A stretch of 64,000 nucleotides of DNA, taken from contig JAFTXY010000011.1 in the NCBI GenBank assembly GCA_017461425.1, positions 124,001 to 188,000 on the forward strand, in the 5' to 3' direction. Shown piece by piece: positions 1 to 8,989 of this stretch. The notes below the pieces were generated by a model. That model was not told the DNA's origin. It saw nothing but the letters and a program-made list of their open reading frames with translations, and did no database searches. Position numbers and translations under genes: made by a program. Source of the DNA: Candidatus Gastranaerophilales bacterium. GTDB lineage: Bacteria; Cyanobacteriota; Vampirovibrionia; Gastranaerophilales; Gastranaerophilaceae. Each line of letters opens with the position of its first letter. Positions within the stretch are counted from its first letter, which is position 1.

Positions 1-671
1 GTTAGTTTAGTTGCGTCGCTATCTTCTAGCAATACAATGTCATCTTCTGATAGATTTTTCAAATCTTCCAATGTAATTTTAGAGCTTCCTGCTTTAATTC
101 TCACAGTTGTTGCGCTTGTAATAAAATCTTCATCTTTAAATGAAACAACTTTTTTTAATTCTTTTAATTCAACTCTGTCTTGAGGAATAGAAAGCATTAA
201 ATGCGCGCTTTGTCCATCTTTTAACATTAGCATTAATAAAATGTTGTAATTTTTTTCGCTAGTTGTTGATAGTTTTAAATTTTTTGGAGGGATTAAAATA
301 TCATTTATTTTTTTATATAAAAATTCACAATAACTATTTAAAATCTTAACTTCTAATGGGGTTAGGGAAGAAAGTTTAAATATTTTTGTTTTACTTTTCA
401 GGGATGCTTCTAAAAACTCTTCTATAAAAATTTTATCTAGTCTGATTACAACAGGAAGATGCCCTTCAACTTTGATTTGGCTTGAAAAGAAGTCAAAATT
501 TTGTATTAAAATCTCTTGTCTAATTTCTCTAAAATCATTAATTGCCTGAAAAGATATTTGGGTTTCTTGTTCCCAATATTTTTCAGTTGCACTTTTAACA
601 ACATCCAACAATTGCTTGCTAAATGCAGTTAAATTTAAATTATTAAAAATATTTTTATGTTTAATGGACAT
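1..671 (-). CDS. SpoA-domain C-ring protein (FliM/YscQ-like), C-terminus cut by window edge
   Basis: The minus strand is open from an ATG at 671 to the window edge, giving 223 residues without a stop. A GGAAG ribosome site lies just upstream. The last visible residues (about 185-223) read TTVRIKAG, then ITLEDLKNLSEDDIVLLED, which fits the SpoA (FliMN_C/YscQ) beta-barrel. The middle part (about 70-125: PVVIRLDKIFIEEFLEASL and an SLTPLEVKILNSY helix) resembles the CheC-like core of FliM-type switch proteins. The family forms the cytoplasmic C-ring of flagella or type III secretion systems. The typical FliM N-terminal CheY-P-binding motif is not visible, so FliM, FliN-fusion and YscQ/HrcQ remain possible. 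The gene lies about 34 kb from the fliFGHI block. Confidence 0.7.
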   Translation of the reverse strand, partial: MSIKHKNIFNNLNLTAFSKQLLDVVKSATEKYWEQETQISFQAINDFREIRQEILIQNFDFFSSQIKVEGHLPVVIRLDKIFIEEFLEASLKSKTKIFKLSSLTPLEVKILNSYCEFLYKKINDILIPPKNLKLSTTSEKNYNILLMLMLKDGQSAHLMLSIPQDRVELKELKKVVSFKDEDFITSATTVRIKAGSSKITLEDLKNLSEDDIVLLEDSDATKL

Positions 672-762
672 TAAACTTCCGATTTTTTGATATAAATCCC
701 CACAGTTATTATATAATTTTATTTTTTGGTAAGGCAATTTATTAAAAAAATGTAATGTTTTA

Positions 763-786
763 AAAAGGCGCCTTTTGGCGCCTTTT
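763..786. terminator. Bidirectional intrinsic terminator
   Basis: AAAAGGCGCC-TTTT-GGCGCCTTTT forms a 10-bp stem with a 4-nt loop. It lies directly after the stop of the minus-strand gene at 792. On that strand the hairpin is followed by a T-run. Confidence 0.85.
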
Positions 787-791
787 GTATC

Positions 792-1253
792 TTATCTTGA
801 TTCTCTTCTTGCGTGTCCTCTTGTAAGAGGTGCGTGGTTTGTATATTTTTTAACTCGTTTTGATTTTTGTTTTTTAGGTTTTGGTTGAACCTCGTTTTTT
901 ATTTCTTCTTTTGCTTCTTCAACTTCTTCGATTTTAATATATTCTTCTTTAGGTTGAATGCTCGTATTATTTTCTATTGCTTCTTGAAGAGCTTGTGAAT
1001 TTTGACCTTCGATTAAAGGGGCATAATTTTTATTGTTGTATAAATCTTCAAGACGTTTTTTTGTTTCTTTAAAAAGATATTCTTGTTGAGTTTTGTCAAA
1101 ATTAAATTTGCTTATTGTTTGCATAATTTCTTCATCAGTTGGCATAGAAGTAATATTCACCATTTGCATGGGATTATTTGCTTCTTGGTTTGCAAAAATT
1201 GTGCCAGAAAATAAAATTATTGAAAATAATGAATATAAAAGTTTCTTTTTCAT
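792..1253 (-). CDS. Small secreted protein with basic C-terminus, unknown function
   Basis: This 153-residue protein is not one I recognise. Residues 1-21 are a classic signal peptide: KKK, then a hydrophobic stretch ending in FSGTIFA before NQ. The mature part has a helical region, about residues 38-70, with EIMQTISKF and KETKKRLEDLYNN. A Glu/Lys-rich stretch follows, and a strongly basic tail (KPKKQKSKRVKK and RGHARRESR). The start is supported by AAGGAG six bases before the ATG. The gene stands alone, with a terminator behind it and a divergent glcD-like gene upstream. The basic tail could bind nucleic acid or anionic envelope polymers, but nothing here shows which. Confidence 0.65.
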   Translation of the reverse strand: MKKKLLYSLFSIILFSGTIFANQEANNPMQMVNITSMPTDEEIMQTISKFNFDKTQQEYLFKETKKRLEDLYNNKNYAPLIEGQNSQALQEAIENNTSIQPKEEYIKIEEVEEAKEEIKNEVQPKPKKQKSKRVKKYTNHAPLTRGHARRESR

Positions 1254-1331
1254 AGTAATCTCCTTTTTTATTATATTAGCATATAAAATGGCAAAATTTT
1301 AAATAAATAATTTTTATACTAAAATACTTTT

Positions 1332-2702
1332 ATGACTTTTTTAAAAGAATTAAAAAATGTTTGTCCAAATGGTTTTCTTTCAAAAAAAGAAGATTTATTT
1401 GTATACGCACATGATACTTCTCAAAATCCAGAAAAAATAATTTTGCCTCTTGCTGTTGTTTTTCCAAAAAACACACAAGAAGTTTCTGATATTGCAAAAA
1501 TATGCTCTAAATATGGAATTTCTATAATACCAAGAGCACAAGGTACAAACCATTGTGGTGCAACTAGACCAAGTGAAAATTCTATTGTTATACATTTTTC
1601 AAAAATGAATAACATAATAAAAATTGATAAAGAAAATTTAATTGCAATTGTTGAACCAAATGTTGTGATTGGGGATTTAAATAAAGAATTAGATAAATTA
1701 AATTTATTTTTTCCACCAGACCCATCAAATCTGGCAGTTTCAACAATAGGCGGGGCAATTGCCTTATGCGCAGGTGGTCCTAGAACATTTAAATATGGCA
1801 ATACAAAAGATTATATTATTAATTTAGAAGTTGTATTGTCTAATGGTGAAATTATTGAAACATCAAAAAATATTGCAAAAAATGTGACAGGATATAATTT
1901 AACAAGTCTTTTTGTTGGTTCAGAAGGAACATTAGGCTTGATTACAAAAGCAACTTTAAAATTAATTCCAAAGCCTCAAACAAGATTATTAACTTTATGC
2001 TATTTTGATAATTTGATTGATGCAACAAAATGTGTCAATAATATTATTAATTCTGGTTTTATGCCATCAACAATAGATTTGCTTGATAAAACAACAATTC
2101 AAACAATAGAAAAATTTAACCCTTGTAATTTATTAATAGATAAAGAAGCGGTTTTGTTAATTGAATTGGATGGTTTTAAGCAATGTGTTTTAGAAGAATT
2201 GAAAATCTTAGAAAGTATTTTAAAAGATTCAAATGCCTCTAAAATAATACAAGCAAAAAATGATGAAGAAAATGAAAATATTTGGAAAACAAGAAGAAGT
2301 GCTTTTTCTGCATTGACACAATTGAAGCCAAATGTAATAACAGAAGATATTGTTGTGCCAAAATCTAAAATTGTCGATTTTGTATATAAAATACAAGAAT
2401 TATCAAAAAAATACAATATAATTGCAGCAACAATGGGACATGCTGGGGATGGCAATATTCATCCTAATTTTGCATTGGATTTAAATAATAAAGCTGAAAA
2501 AGAAAATTTTGAAAAATTAAAGGACGAATTATTTTATTATGCAATTTCAATCGGAGCAACTTTATCGGGCGAACATGGAATTGGTACGCAAAAGAAAAAA
2601 TATTTAGAGGATGTTTTAAATAAAAATGCTCATAATAAAATGAAAGAAATTAAAAAAATATTTGATTCAAAAAATATTTTAAACCCTGGTAAAAGCATAT
2701 GA
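1332..2702 (+). CDS. glcD: FAD-linked oxidase, glycolate oxidase subunit GlcD family
   Basis: This is a 456-residue flavoprotein of the GlcD/D-lactate dehydrogenase family. It oxidises a 2-hydroxyacid such as glycolate or D-lactate to the 2-oxoacid using FAD. The N-terminal FAD-binding (PCMH) domain spans roughly residues 36-214, with IIPRAQGTNHCG and later FVGSEGTLGLI. The C-terminal cap domain carries GHAGDGNIHPN near residue 368 and SGEHGIGTQKKKYL near 412, both family signatures. Length is normal. No GlcE or GlcF (FeS) partner is adjacent, so the electron acceptor is unclear. Its TGA overlaps the start of the MATE gene (ATGA), so the two are probably co-translated. No clear ribosome site precedes the ATG. 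Confidence 0.88.
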   Translation: MTFLKELKNVCPNGFLSKKEDLFVYAHDTSQNPEKIILPLAVVFPKNTQEVSDIAKICSKYGISIIPRAQGTNHCGATRPSENSIVIHFSKMNNIIKIDKENLIAIVEPNVVIGDLNKELDKLNLFFPPDPSNLAVSTIGGAIALCAGGPRTFKYGNTKDYIINLEVVLSNGEIIETSKNIAKNVTGYNLTSLFVGSEGTLGLITKATLKLIPKPQTRLLTLCYFDNLIDATKCVNNIINSGFMPSTIDLLDKTTIQTIEKFNPCNLLIDKEAVLLIELDGFKQCVLEELKILESILKDSNASKIIQAKNDEENENIWKTRRSAFSALTQLKPNVITEDIVVPKSKIVDFVYKIQELSKKYNIIAATMGHAGDGNIHPNFALDLNNKAEKENFEKLKDELFYYAISIGATLSGEHGIGTQKKKYLEDVLNKNAHNKMKEIKKIFDSKNILNPGKSI

Positions 2703-4024
2703 TTAGTAAATTAAAAGAATATAAAGAAATAATTTTAAATTTAATAAAATTATCTTTGCCTATTTTAGGTGGAAATCTTGCGCATATTCTTATTAGTTTT
2801 TCTGATAATGCAGTTGCGGGAAGATATTCGACCCTTGCTCTTGGTGCAATTAGCGTAGCTTCTGCTATTGTTATGACAATTACGATAGCTGCAGTTGGTA
2901 TTATGTTGGGTGTTAGCCCTGTAATTTCAAATATGAGGGGTAAAAAATTACCTGCAAAAAAATTTTTTAAAACAACAATTTTATTATCAATTTTAGTTTC
3001 AATTCCTTTCTTTTTAATTTTGGAAATACTTTTATCAAAAATTGATTTAATAGGTTTAAGTCCTGATTTAATACAACCCGTCAAGGAATATATTGCAATA
3101 TGCTCGTGGAGTGTTTTTCCATCAGTTGTATTTGTTGCTATAAAAGAATTTTTACAAGCATATGAAAAGGTTGTTTTTGCTAATCTTTTGATGCTTTTGA
3201 TGGTAGTTTTAAATATTGTTTTAAATATTGTTTTAACTTTCGGGATTGATTTTTCATTTATTCATATTGAAGCAATGGGGGTTATTGGGCTTTCAATTGC
3301 AACATTAGCATCTAAAACAATAGTTATGGTGCTTATGTTTTTATATACTTTGCCTTTATTTAAAGGTGGCGCTGAAAATAAAAAATATTATATAAAAGAT
3401 TTATTGAAAACAGGCATGCCTATAAGCGTTGCGATATTTTTTGAGTTTTTGGGATTTAATTTAACTGCAATTTTGATTGGAAAATTTTCTGCTTTATTTG
3501 CTGCGGTTCATAATATTATTCTTTGTATTGCTAATTTTACTTTTATGATTGTTTTATCTGTTTCAAATGCAACAAGTATTAAAATAGGATTTTTTAATGG
3601 TAAAAAAGATAAAGAAAATATTATAAAATATTCTTTGGCTAATTTATTTTTAGCGATTTTAGTTTGTTTATTAACTTTTACAATATTAATGTTTTTCTCG
3701 GATGAAATTATTTCTATATTTTCTCGAGATATCGAAGTTATAAATTTATCTAAAAAAATATTAGTTATTGCAATGTGCTTTTTATTTTTTGATGGTATTC
3801 AAGGCGCATGTGTTGGTATATTAAAAGGTTTGAAAGATACAAAAATTATTATGTATACTATGATTTGCGCTTATTTATTAGTTGCAATTCCTTTTGGATG
3901 TTATTTAGCATATTGTCATAATTTGGTTTTAGAAGGCTTTTGGATTGGTTTAGCGTTAGCTTTGTTTTTAGTTGCCTTGATTACATCTATAAAAGTTATT
4001 GTTAATATAAAAAGAATCAAATAG
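2699..4024 (+). CDS. MATE-family efflux transporter
   Basis: This 441-residue, very hydrophobic protein has about twelve predicted transmembrane helices, typical of the multidrug and toxin extrusion (NorM/DinF) family. Family hallmarks include SLPILGGNLAHILISFSDNA in the first helix, GVSPVISNMRGKK, and the internal repeat with SVSNATSIKIGFFNGKKD. MATE pumps export cationic drugs or metabolites across the inner membrane in exchange for Na+ or H+. The start overlaps the glcD stop by four bases, indicating an operon. The substrate cannot be told from sequence. Polysaccharide flippases share the fold, but the two-half arrangement and short loops favour MATE. Confidence 0.88.
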   Translation: MISKLKEYKEIILNLIKLSLPILGGNLAHILISFSDNAVAGRYSTLALGAISVASAIVMTITIAAVGIMLGVSPVISNMRGKKLPAKKFFKTTILLSILVSIPFFLILEILLSKIDLIGLSPDLIQPVKEYIAICSWSVFPSVVFVAIKEFLQAYEKVVFANLLMLLMVVLNIVLNIVLTFGIDFSFIHIEAMGVIGLSIATLASKTIVMVLMFLYTLPLFKGGAENKKYYIKDLLKTGMPISVAIFFEFLGFNLTAILIGKFSALFAAVHNIILCIANFTFMIVLSVSNATSIKIGFFNGKKDKENIIKYSLANLFLAILVCLLTFTILMFFSDEIISIFSRDIEVINLSKKILVIAMCFLFFDGIQGACVGILKGLKDTKIIMYTMICAYLLVAIPFGCYLAYCHNLVLEGFWIGLALALFLVALITSIKVIVNIKRIK

Positions 4025-4199
4025 CTTTGTTGCAAAAAATAAAATGAAGAGTTAAAATATTAAGAAATGTATTTTGATGGTGGAAAAATTTTTCGAAAAA
4101 CTAGCAAAAAATTTTTTTGACATGTTTTATACAGGAGATAAGTAATTTTATAAACAGATTTCAAGATACAAAACTTTATTCACAAGTGGAGAGTAATTA

Positions 4200-4556
4200 A
4201 TGAATAACGATGTGGTTCGCCTGAATCTTGGCGCCAAAAGTGCGAATAATGTTTCAAGTAATGCAATAAAAGCATCAGCACTTTTAAAGACCCAAGAAAA
4301 TGATGACGCAAAATCCATGAAAGATTCTATGGAATTTTTAAAATCCATGGGATGTGCCCAAGTGAATATGGATAATTTATCTTCTCAAAAATCAGTGAGG
4401 TTTGCTATGGAAAAATTTTTACAAAATCCAGAATTGATACAAGAACATGTTGAGTTTTGTGATTCGCTCGTTGCAAGCGGATATTGTCTAGAAGAAGCGA
4501 TAGAAAAAAGCGACATGGTTTTTGGTGCATTGAAAAACAAAAATATGTATAGCTAA
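4200..4556 (+). CDS. Small cytoplasmic protein of unknown function
   Basis: This is a 118-residue orphan that I do not recognise. It has no signal peptide or membrane segment. A Ser/Asn/Ala-rich N-terminus (about residues 1-35) precedes mostly helical sequence from residue 38 onward (MKDSMEFLKSMG, VRFAMEKFLQNPELIQEHVEF, CLEEAIEKSDMVF). The start has GGAGA seven bases upstream. It ends 12 bases before upp and is likely co-transcribed with it. A 175-base gap separates it from the MATE gene, so it probably has its own promoter. Three cysteines are present without a metal-binding spacing. Confidence 0.7.
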   Translation: MNNDVVRLNLGAKSANNVSSNAIKASALLKTQENDDAKSMKDSMEFLKSMGCAQVNMDNLSSQKSVRFAMEKFLQNPELIQEHVEFCDSLVASGYCLEEAIEKSDMVFGALKNKNMYS

Positions 4557-4568
4557 AAAGGAAAAAAG

Positions 4569-5231
4569 ATGGAAGTATTAACAAAGAATTTAAAAGTTTT
4601 AAATCACCCTATTATTAGTCATAACTTAGCTATAATTAGAGATAAAAATACGGATTGTGAAAAATTCAAAAATGCTTTAAAAAGAATTACATATGCACTT
4701 TTATATGAGTCTACATTAGATTTACCAATGGTTAAAAAAACAGTTGAAACTCCTTTAATGGAAACAACTTGTGAAGTGTTTGATGAAAACGCTCAATTTA
4801 TTATTGCTCCAATATTAAGAGCAGGAATGATTTTTTGCGAAATAGCACAAGAATTGCTTCCTTTTGCTAATGTTCATCATATTGGAATGTATAGAGATGA
4901 AGAAACATTAGAACCTGTTTGGTATTATGATAAAAGAAAAGAAATTAAAGAAGATAAAAATAAAGTTTTTGTTCTGATTTTGGATCCAATGCTTGCAACT
5001 GGAAATAGCGCAATTGATACAATTAAAAACTTTATTTCAAAAGGCGTAAAAGAAGAAAATATTATTTTTATGAGCTTAATCTCTTCTCCTGAGGGAGTTA
5101 AAAAAGTTAGCGAAAAATACAGAGATGTAAAAATAATCACAGCATCTTTAGATGAAAGATTGAATTCAAAAGGCTATATCATGCCTGGTCTTGGTGATGC
5201 TGGGGATAGAATTTACAATACTCTTGATTAA
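4569..5231 (+). CDS. upp: Uracil phosphoribosyltransferase
   Basis: This 220-residue protein salvages uracil by joining it to PRPP to make UMP. The PRPP-binding loop LDPMLATGNSA lies near residues 138-148. The uracil-recognition region GLGDAGDRIYNT is at the C-terminus, as in other Upp proteins. The N-terminal VLNHPIISHNLAIIRD and IAPILRAG motifs also match. Length is close to the usual 208-210 with a small insertion near residues 120-130. A ribosome site (AAGGA) lies upstream. It follows a small orphan gene by 12 bases. The UMP made here can feed PyrH, encoded elsewhere in the window. Confidence 0.95.
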   Translation: MEVLTKNLKVLNHPIISHNLAIIRDKNTDCEKFKNALKRITYALLYESTLDLPMVKKTVETPLMETTCEVFDENAQFIIAPILRAGMIFCEIAQELLPFANVHHIGMYRDEETLEPVWYYDKRKEIKEDKNKVFVLILDPMLATGNSAIDTIKNFISKGVKEENIIFMSLISSPEGVKKVSEKYRDVKIITASLDERLNSKGYIMPGLGDAGDRIYNTLD

Positions 5232-5257
5232 TTCTTTTCTTTAGAGTTAATTTCCGC

Positions 5258-5263
5258 TATAAT
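5258..5263 (+). promoter_or_regulatory. -10 box immediately before ricT
   Basis: A perfect TATAAT lies 7 bases before the ricT ATG, so transcription would begin at or within a base or two of the start codon. No convincing -35 is seen. Confidence 0.5.
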
Positions 5264-5270
5264 TAAGAGT

Positions 5271-6185
5271 ATGAAATTTGCAATAAGAGTTATTAAAAAT
5301 CAGTTTCACCCTTTAAAAGTTGCACAAAATGCAAATATTAAACATGGGCAATATGTTCTTGTTAAAACAGAAAAAGGGGAAGAAGTTTTTCAAGTTTTTC
5401 TTGTTAATTCAGAAATTCAAAGATTGTGGGAAAAACATAAACCTGAACCATTATCTGTTGTTCGTATTATGACTGATGAAGATATGGCTGTTTACGAAGA
5501 ACAAAAGAAACTTGAAGTACAAGCTTTTTATAAATGTCGTGATTTAGCTATGAAACGCAATCTTGTTATGAAATTTAGCCAAGCAAGATATACATTCGAT
5601 AGAAAGAAAATAACTTTTTATTATACAGCTCCTGAAAGAGTTGATTTTAGAGAACTTTTAAAAGATTTAACTCAAGAATTTAAAAGAGTTAGGATTGATT
5701 TAAGACATATTGGCGTTCGTGATGAAACTTCAATATTACAAGGACAAGGAATTTGCGGACAAGATTATTGTTGTTGCAAATTTTTGAAAAAATTTGAACA
5801 GGTTAATACAAAACTAGCAAAAGATCAAGGTATTCCAATTACTCCAGGAAAAATCACAGGTGCATGTGGAAGATTATTATGCTGTTTAAATTATGAATAT
5901 AAAAATTATCTTGATGTAGCCCGCACTCTTCCTCCTGTTGGCTCTGGTGTAATGACACCAGATGGTGTTGGAAAAGTCTTTATGGTTAATTTTCTGAAAA
6001 AGACAGTTAGCGCTAAACTTGAAGATGGAAAAATTAAAGAATACAAAAAATGCGAAATCGAAATGATTGATGGCGAAGTTAATATCGATATTGATATTAG
6101 CAATAATTTAAATTATCAAGAAGATGAAGCTGTTGATATTAAAGCTCTTGAAGATTATAAAAATTCTTCAACTGGAAATATATAA
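5271..6185 (+). CDS. ricT: PSP1-domain protein, RicT/YaaT family
   Basis: This 304-residue protein belongs to the PSP1 family. In Bacillus, RicT (YaaT) works with RicA and RicF in an FeS-containing complex that promotes RNase Y-dependent mRNA processing. The PSP1 core spans about residues 1-215. It carries the family cysteine clusters GICGQDYCCCKF near residue 160 and GACGRLLCCLNYEY near residue 197. A C-terminal 60-residue extension (IDGEVNIDIDIS onward) is acidic. The ATG has a -10 box only 7 bases upstream and a weak AGAG, so the message may be leaderless. It ends just before rsfS and they probably form an operon. No ricA or ricF is visible in the window. Confidence 0.88.
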   Translation: MKFAIRVIKNQFHPLKVAQNANIKHGQYVLVKTEKGEEVFQVFLVNSEIQRLWEKHKPEPLSVVRIMTDEDMAVYEEQKKLEVQAFYKCRDLAMKRNLVMKFSQARYTFDRKKITFYYTAPERVDFRELLKDLTQEFKRVRIDLRHIGVRDETSILQGQGICGQDYCCCKFLKKFEQVNTKLAKDQGIPITPGKITGACGRLLCCLNYEYKNYLDVARTLPPVGSGVMTPDGVGKVFMVNFLKKTVSAKLEDGKIKEYKKCEIEMIDGEVNIDIDISNNLNYQEDEAVDIKALEDYKNSSTGNI

Positions 6186-6193
6186 GGATGAAA

Positions 6194-6589
6194 ATGGAAA
6201 ATAATATAACAAGTGAAAAATTTGCATCGGTTATAGCAAGAATTTTAGACGATAATAAAGCGCAAGATATAGTTATTTTAAATGTTTCAAATGTATGCTC
6301 TTTATCTGATTATTTTATTATTGCGACTGGTAATTCTACTCCACAGGTTCGTGGCTTGACAGAAACAATTAGAAAAAAAGTGAAAGATATATTCAAAAGA
6401 TTGCCAATTGGATTAGAAACAGAAAAACAAAACAGTTGGAATTTATTAGATTATGGCGAAGTTGTTGTTCATATTATGCACACAACACAAAGAGAAACAT
6501 ATAAAATTGAAAAATTCTGGTCACATGCACTAACTCTTGATAGAGAAACTTGGGAAGAAAATTCAAAAGAATATTCAATTTACGAATAA
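6194..6589 (+). CDS. rsfS: Ribosome silencing factor RsfS
   Basis: This protein of about 131 residues is RsfS (RsfA/YbeB). It binds ribosomal protein L14 and blocks subunit joining when nutrients are scarce. Family motifs are DIVILNVSNVCSLSDYFIIA and later NSWNLLDYGEVVVHIM, followed by the KIEKFW helix. Two in-frame ATGs exist at 6188 and 6194. I chose 6194 because AAGGA (6184-6188) is then 5 bases upstream, whereas it overlaps the earlier ATG. The gene follows ricT by a few bases. Its last 10 bases overlap the convergent GT9 gene tail to tail. Confidence 0.92.
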   Translation: MENNITSEKFASVIARILDDNKAQDIVILNVSNVCSLSDYFIIATGNSTPQVRGLTETIRKKVKDIFKRLPIGLETEKQNSWNLLDYGEVVVHIMHTTQRETYKIEKFWSHALTLDRETWEENSKEYSIYE

Positions 6590-7617
6590 TTTTTTAATTT
6601 TTGAATTGCGTTATAAACATCATCCACAGTTGGATAATTTGTGCATAAATTCGTTCCTTTAGGGCATTTTTTCCTATGACATGGTGCACAATAATCCTTA
6701 GCGGAAACAGAAATATATTTTTCTCCAACAGGCGCATATAAAGTGTCTGGAGTTGCGCAGAATATGGAAACTATTTTTGGATTTTGAACACCCCAAGCAA
6801 GATGTGTTGTACCTGAATCCATAGAAAGTACCATATCCATTCTTGATAATAATTCTCTTAATTCTTCAAGATTTGTTTTCCCTGCAAAATTTGGGAATTT
6901 ATCTTGCGAAATATAAGAAATTAATTCTTTATCTGATTCCATTCCTGTGAATATAATTGAAAAATCATTGTCTTGCGACAATTTTTCTATTAATTTTTTC
7001 CAATTATCTTTGTTCCAATGTTTTGTAACCCAAGTTGTTGCTGGTGCAATTAACATTAAAGGTTTTGATTTATCAATATCTTTTAGTAATTCATTTATTT
7101 TCTCTTTAGTTTCTGGGCTTGTTTCAGGCAAGCTCATTTTAATTTTTTCTGTGTTTAGACCTAAATATTGAGCATATTTTAAATAGCTTATTGTGGCATG
7201 GGGAAAATTGCCAATTCTTGTTTTTGGAATAATTTCATTTCCACCAAGAATTGCTCCTTCTCTTGCATTTTTTGCAACAATTCTTCTTTTTGCACCACAA
7301 AATAACATCCAAACTAAACTTTTTAGGATTAATTGAATATCAAGAGCTATATCAAATTTTTCTTTTCTGATTTCTTTGATTATTGATAAATATTCTAAAA
7401 AGTTTTTAAATGGAGTTTTATTTTTCTTCCATTTTTCGATAGGCGCTAAAATAACTTTATCCACGCAAGGATTGTTTTTAACAAGACTATAACCTTTTTC
7501 GGATACAAGCCAAGTTACTTCATAGCCGTTTTCTTTTAAACAGTTAGCAAGTGGAATTGTAAAGATAACATCTCCCATTGCACTTAATCGAATTATTAAA
7601 ACCTTTTGTTTTTTCAT
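6580..7617 (-). CDS. Glycosyltransferase family 9, LPS heptosyltransferase-like
   Basis: This 345-residue GT-B glycosyltransferase is like WaaC/WaaF/WaaQ, which add heptose from ADP-heptose to the LPS core on the inner face of the inner membrane. The N-terminal motif KVLIIRLSAMGDVIFTIPLA is characteristic. The C-terminal half has APATTWVTKHW and the donor-site stretch MVLSMDSGTTHLAWG, then FCATPD. Four cysteines near residues 305-325 (YCAPCHRKKCP, LCTNYP) are common in this subfamily. It is last in the pyrH-frr-cdsA-rnc-rpe run and its ATG shares one base with the rpe stop. Together with gmhA it indicates a heptose-containing LPS. Confidence 0.87.
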   Translation of the reverse strand: MKKQKVLIIRLSAMGDVIFTIPLANCLKENGYEVTWLVSEKGYSLVKNNPCVDKVILAPIEKWKKNKTPFKNFLEYLSIIKEIRKEKFDIALDIQLILKSLVWMLFCGAKRRIVAKNAREGAILGGNEIIPKTRIGNFPHATISYLKYAQYLGLNTEKIKMSLPETSPETKEKINELLKDIDKSKPLMLIAPATTWVTKHWNKDNWKKLIEKLSQDNDFSIIFTGMESDKELISYISQDKFPNFAGKTNLEELRELLSRMDMVLSMDSGTTHLAWGVQNPKIVSIFCATPDTLYAPVGEKYISVSAKDYCAPCHRKKCPKGTNLCTNYPTVDDVYNAIQKLKNYS

Positions 7618-8255
7618 TATTTTAGTGTTTCTATTGCGTGTTTAATGTCTTGTGAATTATAAATATAGCTTCCTGCAACTAGGGAGTTTGCTCCTAATTT
7701 TGTACAGATTTTTCCTGTTGTTTCATTTATTCCGCCATCAATTTGAATAATTAGATTTTCATTTTTGGAATATTTTTTTACGAGTGGAATTTTTTCTGTA
7801 CAATCTTGCATGAATTTTTGTCCGCCAAAACCAGGTTCAACAGTCATTATTAAAACCATATCAACTAAATTTATATAACTTTTTATTTCGTCCGCTTGAG
7901 TTTTTGGTTTAATTGAAATACCAACCTTTTTTCCTCTAGATTTAATTTTTTCAATTGTTTCAAGAGTTTTTTCTTTTGTTGCTTCATAATGAAATGTTAT
8001 TAAATCAGCACCAGCGTCAATAAATGCATCAACATATTTAATGGGATTTTCAATCATTAAATGCGTGTCTAAAAATAAACTTGTTATTTTTCTAATTGAT
8101 TTAACAACAGGGACGCCAATTGAAATATTTGGAACAAAATGACCATCCATAACATCAATGTGAAGCCAGGGAACATATGGTTCAACTTTTTTTATGTCTG
8201 TTTTTAAATCTGCGAAATCAGCAGATAAAATAGAGGGTGATATTATTGTTTGCAT
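7617..8255 (-). CDS. rpe: Ribulose-phosphate 3-epimerase
   Basis: This 212-residue TIM-barrel enzyme interconverts ribulose-5-phosphate and xylulose-5-phosphate in the pentose phosphate pathway. Motifs visible are SILSADFADL at the N-terminus, the metal and catalytic region HIDVMDGHFVPN near residues 32-43, THLMIENP and TVEPGFGGQKFM. The C-terminal phosphate-binding segment is IQIDGGIN and later GANSLVAGSYIY. Length is normal. The start overlaps the end of rnc by 13 bases, with GAGGA as ribosome site, and the stop overlaps the next start. The tight overlaps suggest translational coupling in one operon. Confidence 0.96.
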   Translation of the reverse strand: MQTIISPSILSADFADLKTDIKKVEPYVPWLHIDVMDGHFVPNISIGVPVVKSIRKITSLFLDTHLMIENPIKYVDAFIDAGADLITFHYEATKEKTLETIEKIKSRGKKVGISIKPKTQADEIKSYINLVDMVLIMTVEPGFGGQKFMQDCTEKIPLVKKYSKNENLIIQIDGGINETTGKICTKLGANSLVAGSYIYNSQDIKHAIETLK

Positions 8256-8989
8256 TTTTCCTCGTTTTCTATTAAACCAAGCTCTAAAATAGCATTATAA
8301 GCAGCACTTATTTGCGCTTGCTTGATTGATTTTGCATTTCCTTTTCCTATAATTTGGTTTTGGTATTCAACTTCGACATAAAAAGTTTTGTCGTGTTCTT
8401 TGCCTTCTTCTTTTATCAAAATATAGTTTGGAAGCTTTTTATCAATACTTTGAGTATATTCTTGCAAAATTGCTTTTGGATTTAAGAAGCTTATATTTTC
8501 ATTAACATTTAAAATTTCATTTTTAAAGTTATCTATTAAAAATTCATATGCTTTCTTATATCCTTTTTCTTTGTATTCAAGAAAAATAGCTCCTAATAAT
8601 GCTTCAAAAGCGCATGCTAATATGGATTCTTTTTTAGCACCGCCGTGTTTTTTTTCATTTTTTCCTAGGATTATTAACTCTTCAAAACCAAGTTTTTTAG
8701 CAAATTCAAAAATGCTTTTATCGGAAACAATTTCTCCTCTAAGCTTTGTCATTTGCCCTTCTTGATATTGCGGAAAATTTTCAAATAAAAACTTACTGAT
8801 TGCTAATTTTAAAACCGCATCTCCTAAGAATTCTAATTTTTCATAAGAACTTGCAACATCAATATTATTTTCATTTGTGTATGATGTATGAATAAATGCT
8901 TGGTTTAATAAAGAAATATCCTTAAATTTTAGATTGTATTTTTTTTGGAATTCCTTTAATTCTTTAGTTCTTTCTTTAGAAATAAGCAT
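8243..8989 (-). CDS. rnc: Ribonuclease III
   Basis: This 248-residue endonuclease cleaves double-stranded RNA in rRNA and mRNA processing. The catalytic signature KLEFLGDAVL lies at residues 51-60, containing the Glu and Asp needed for Mg2+. The second acidic cluster is in AFEALLGAIFLE near residue 128. A C-terminal double-stranded RNA-binding domain spans about residues 168-240 (NPKAILQEYTQ and GKGNAKSIKQAQISAAYNAI). Length is typical. It overlaps cdsA upstream by 14 bases and rpe downstream by 13, placing it mid-operon. Confidence 0.96.
   Translation of the reverse strand: MLISKERTKELKEFQKKYNLKFKDISLLNQAFIHTSYTNENNIDVASSYEKLEFLGDAVLKLAISKFLFENFPQYQEGQMTKLRGEIVSDKSIFEFAKKLGFEELIILGKNEKKHGGAKKESILACAFEALLGAIFLEYKEKGYKKAYEFLIDNFKNEILNVNENISFLNPKAILQEYTQSIDKKLPNYILIKEEGKEHDKTFYVEVEYQNQIIGKGNAKSIKQAQISAAYNAILELGLIENEEKCKQ

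Noticed and set aside
4110-4140. TTGACA with TATACA before the 4200 gene as a promoter
   Set aside because: The two boxes are only about 5 bases apart, and no -10 lies at a suitable distance from the TTGACA.
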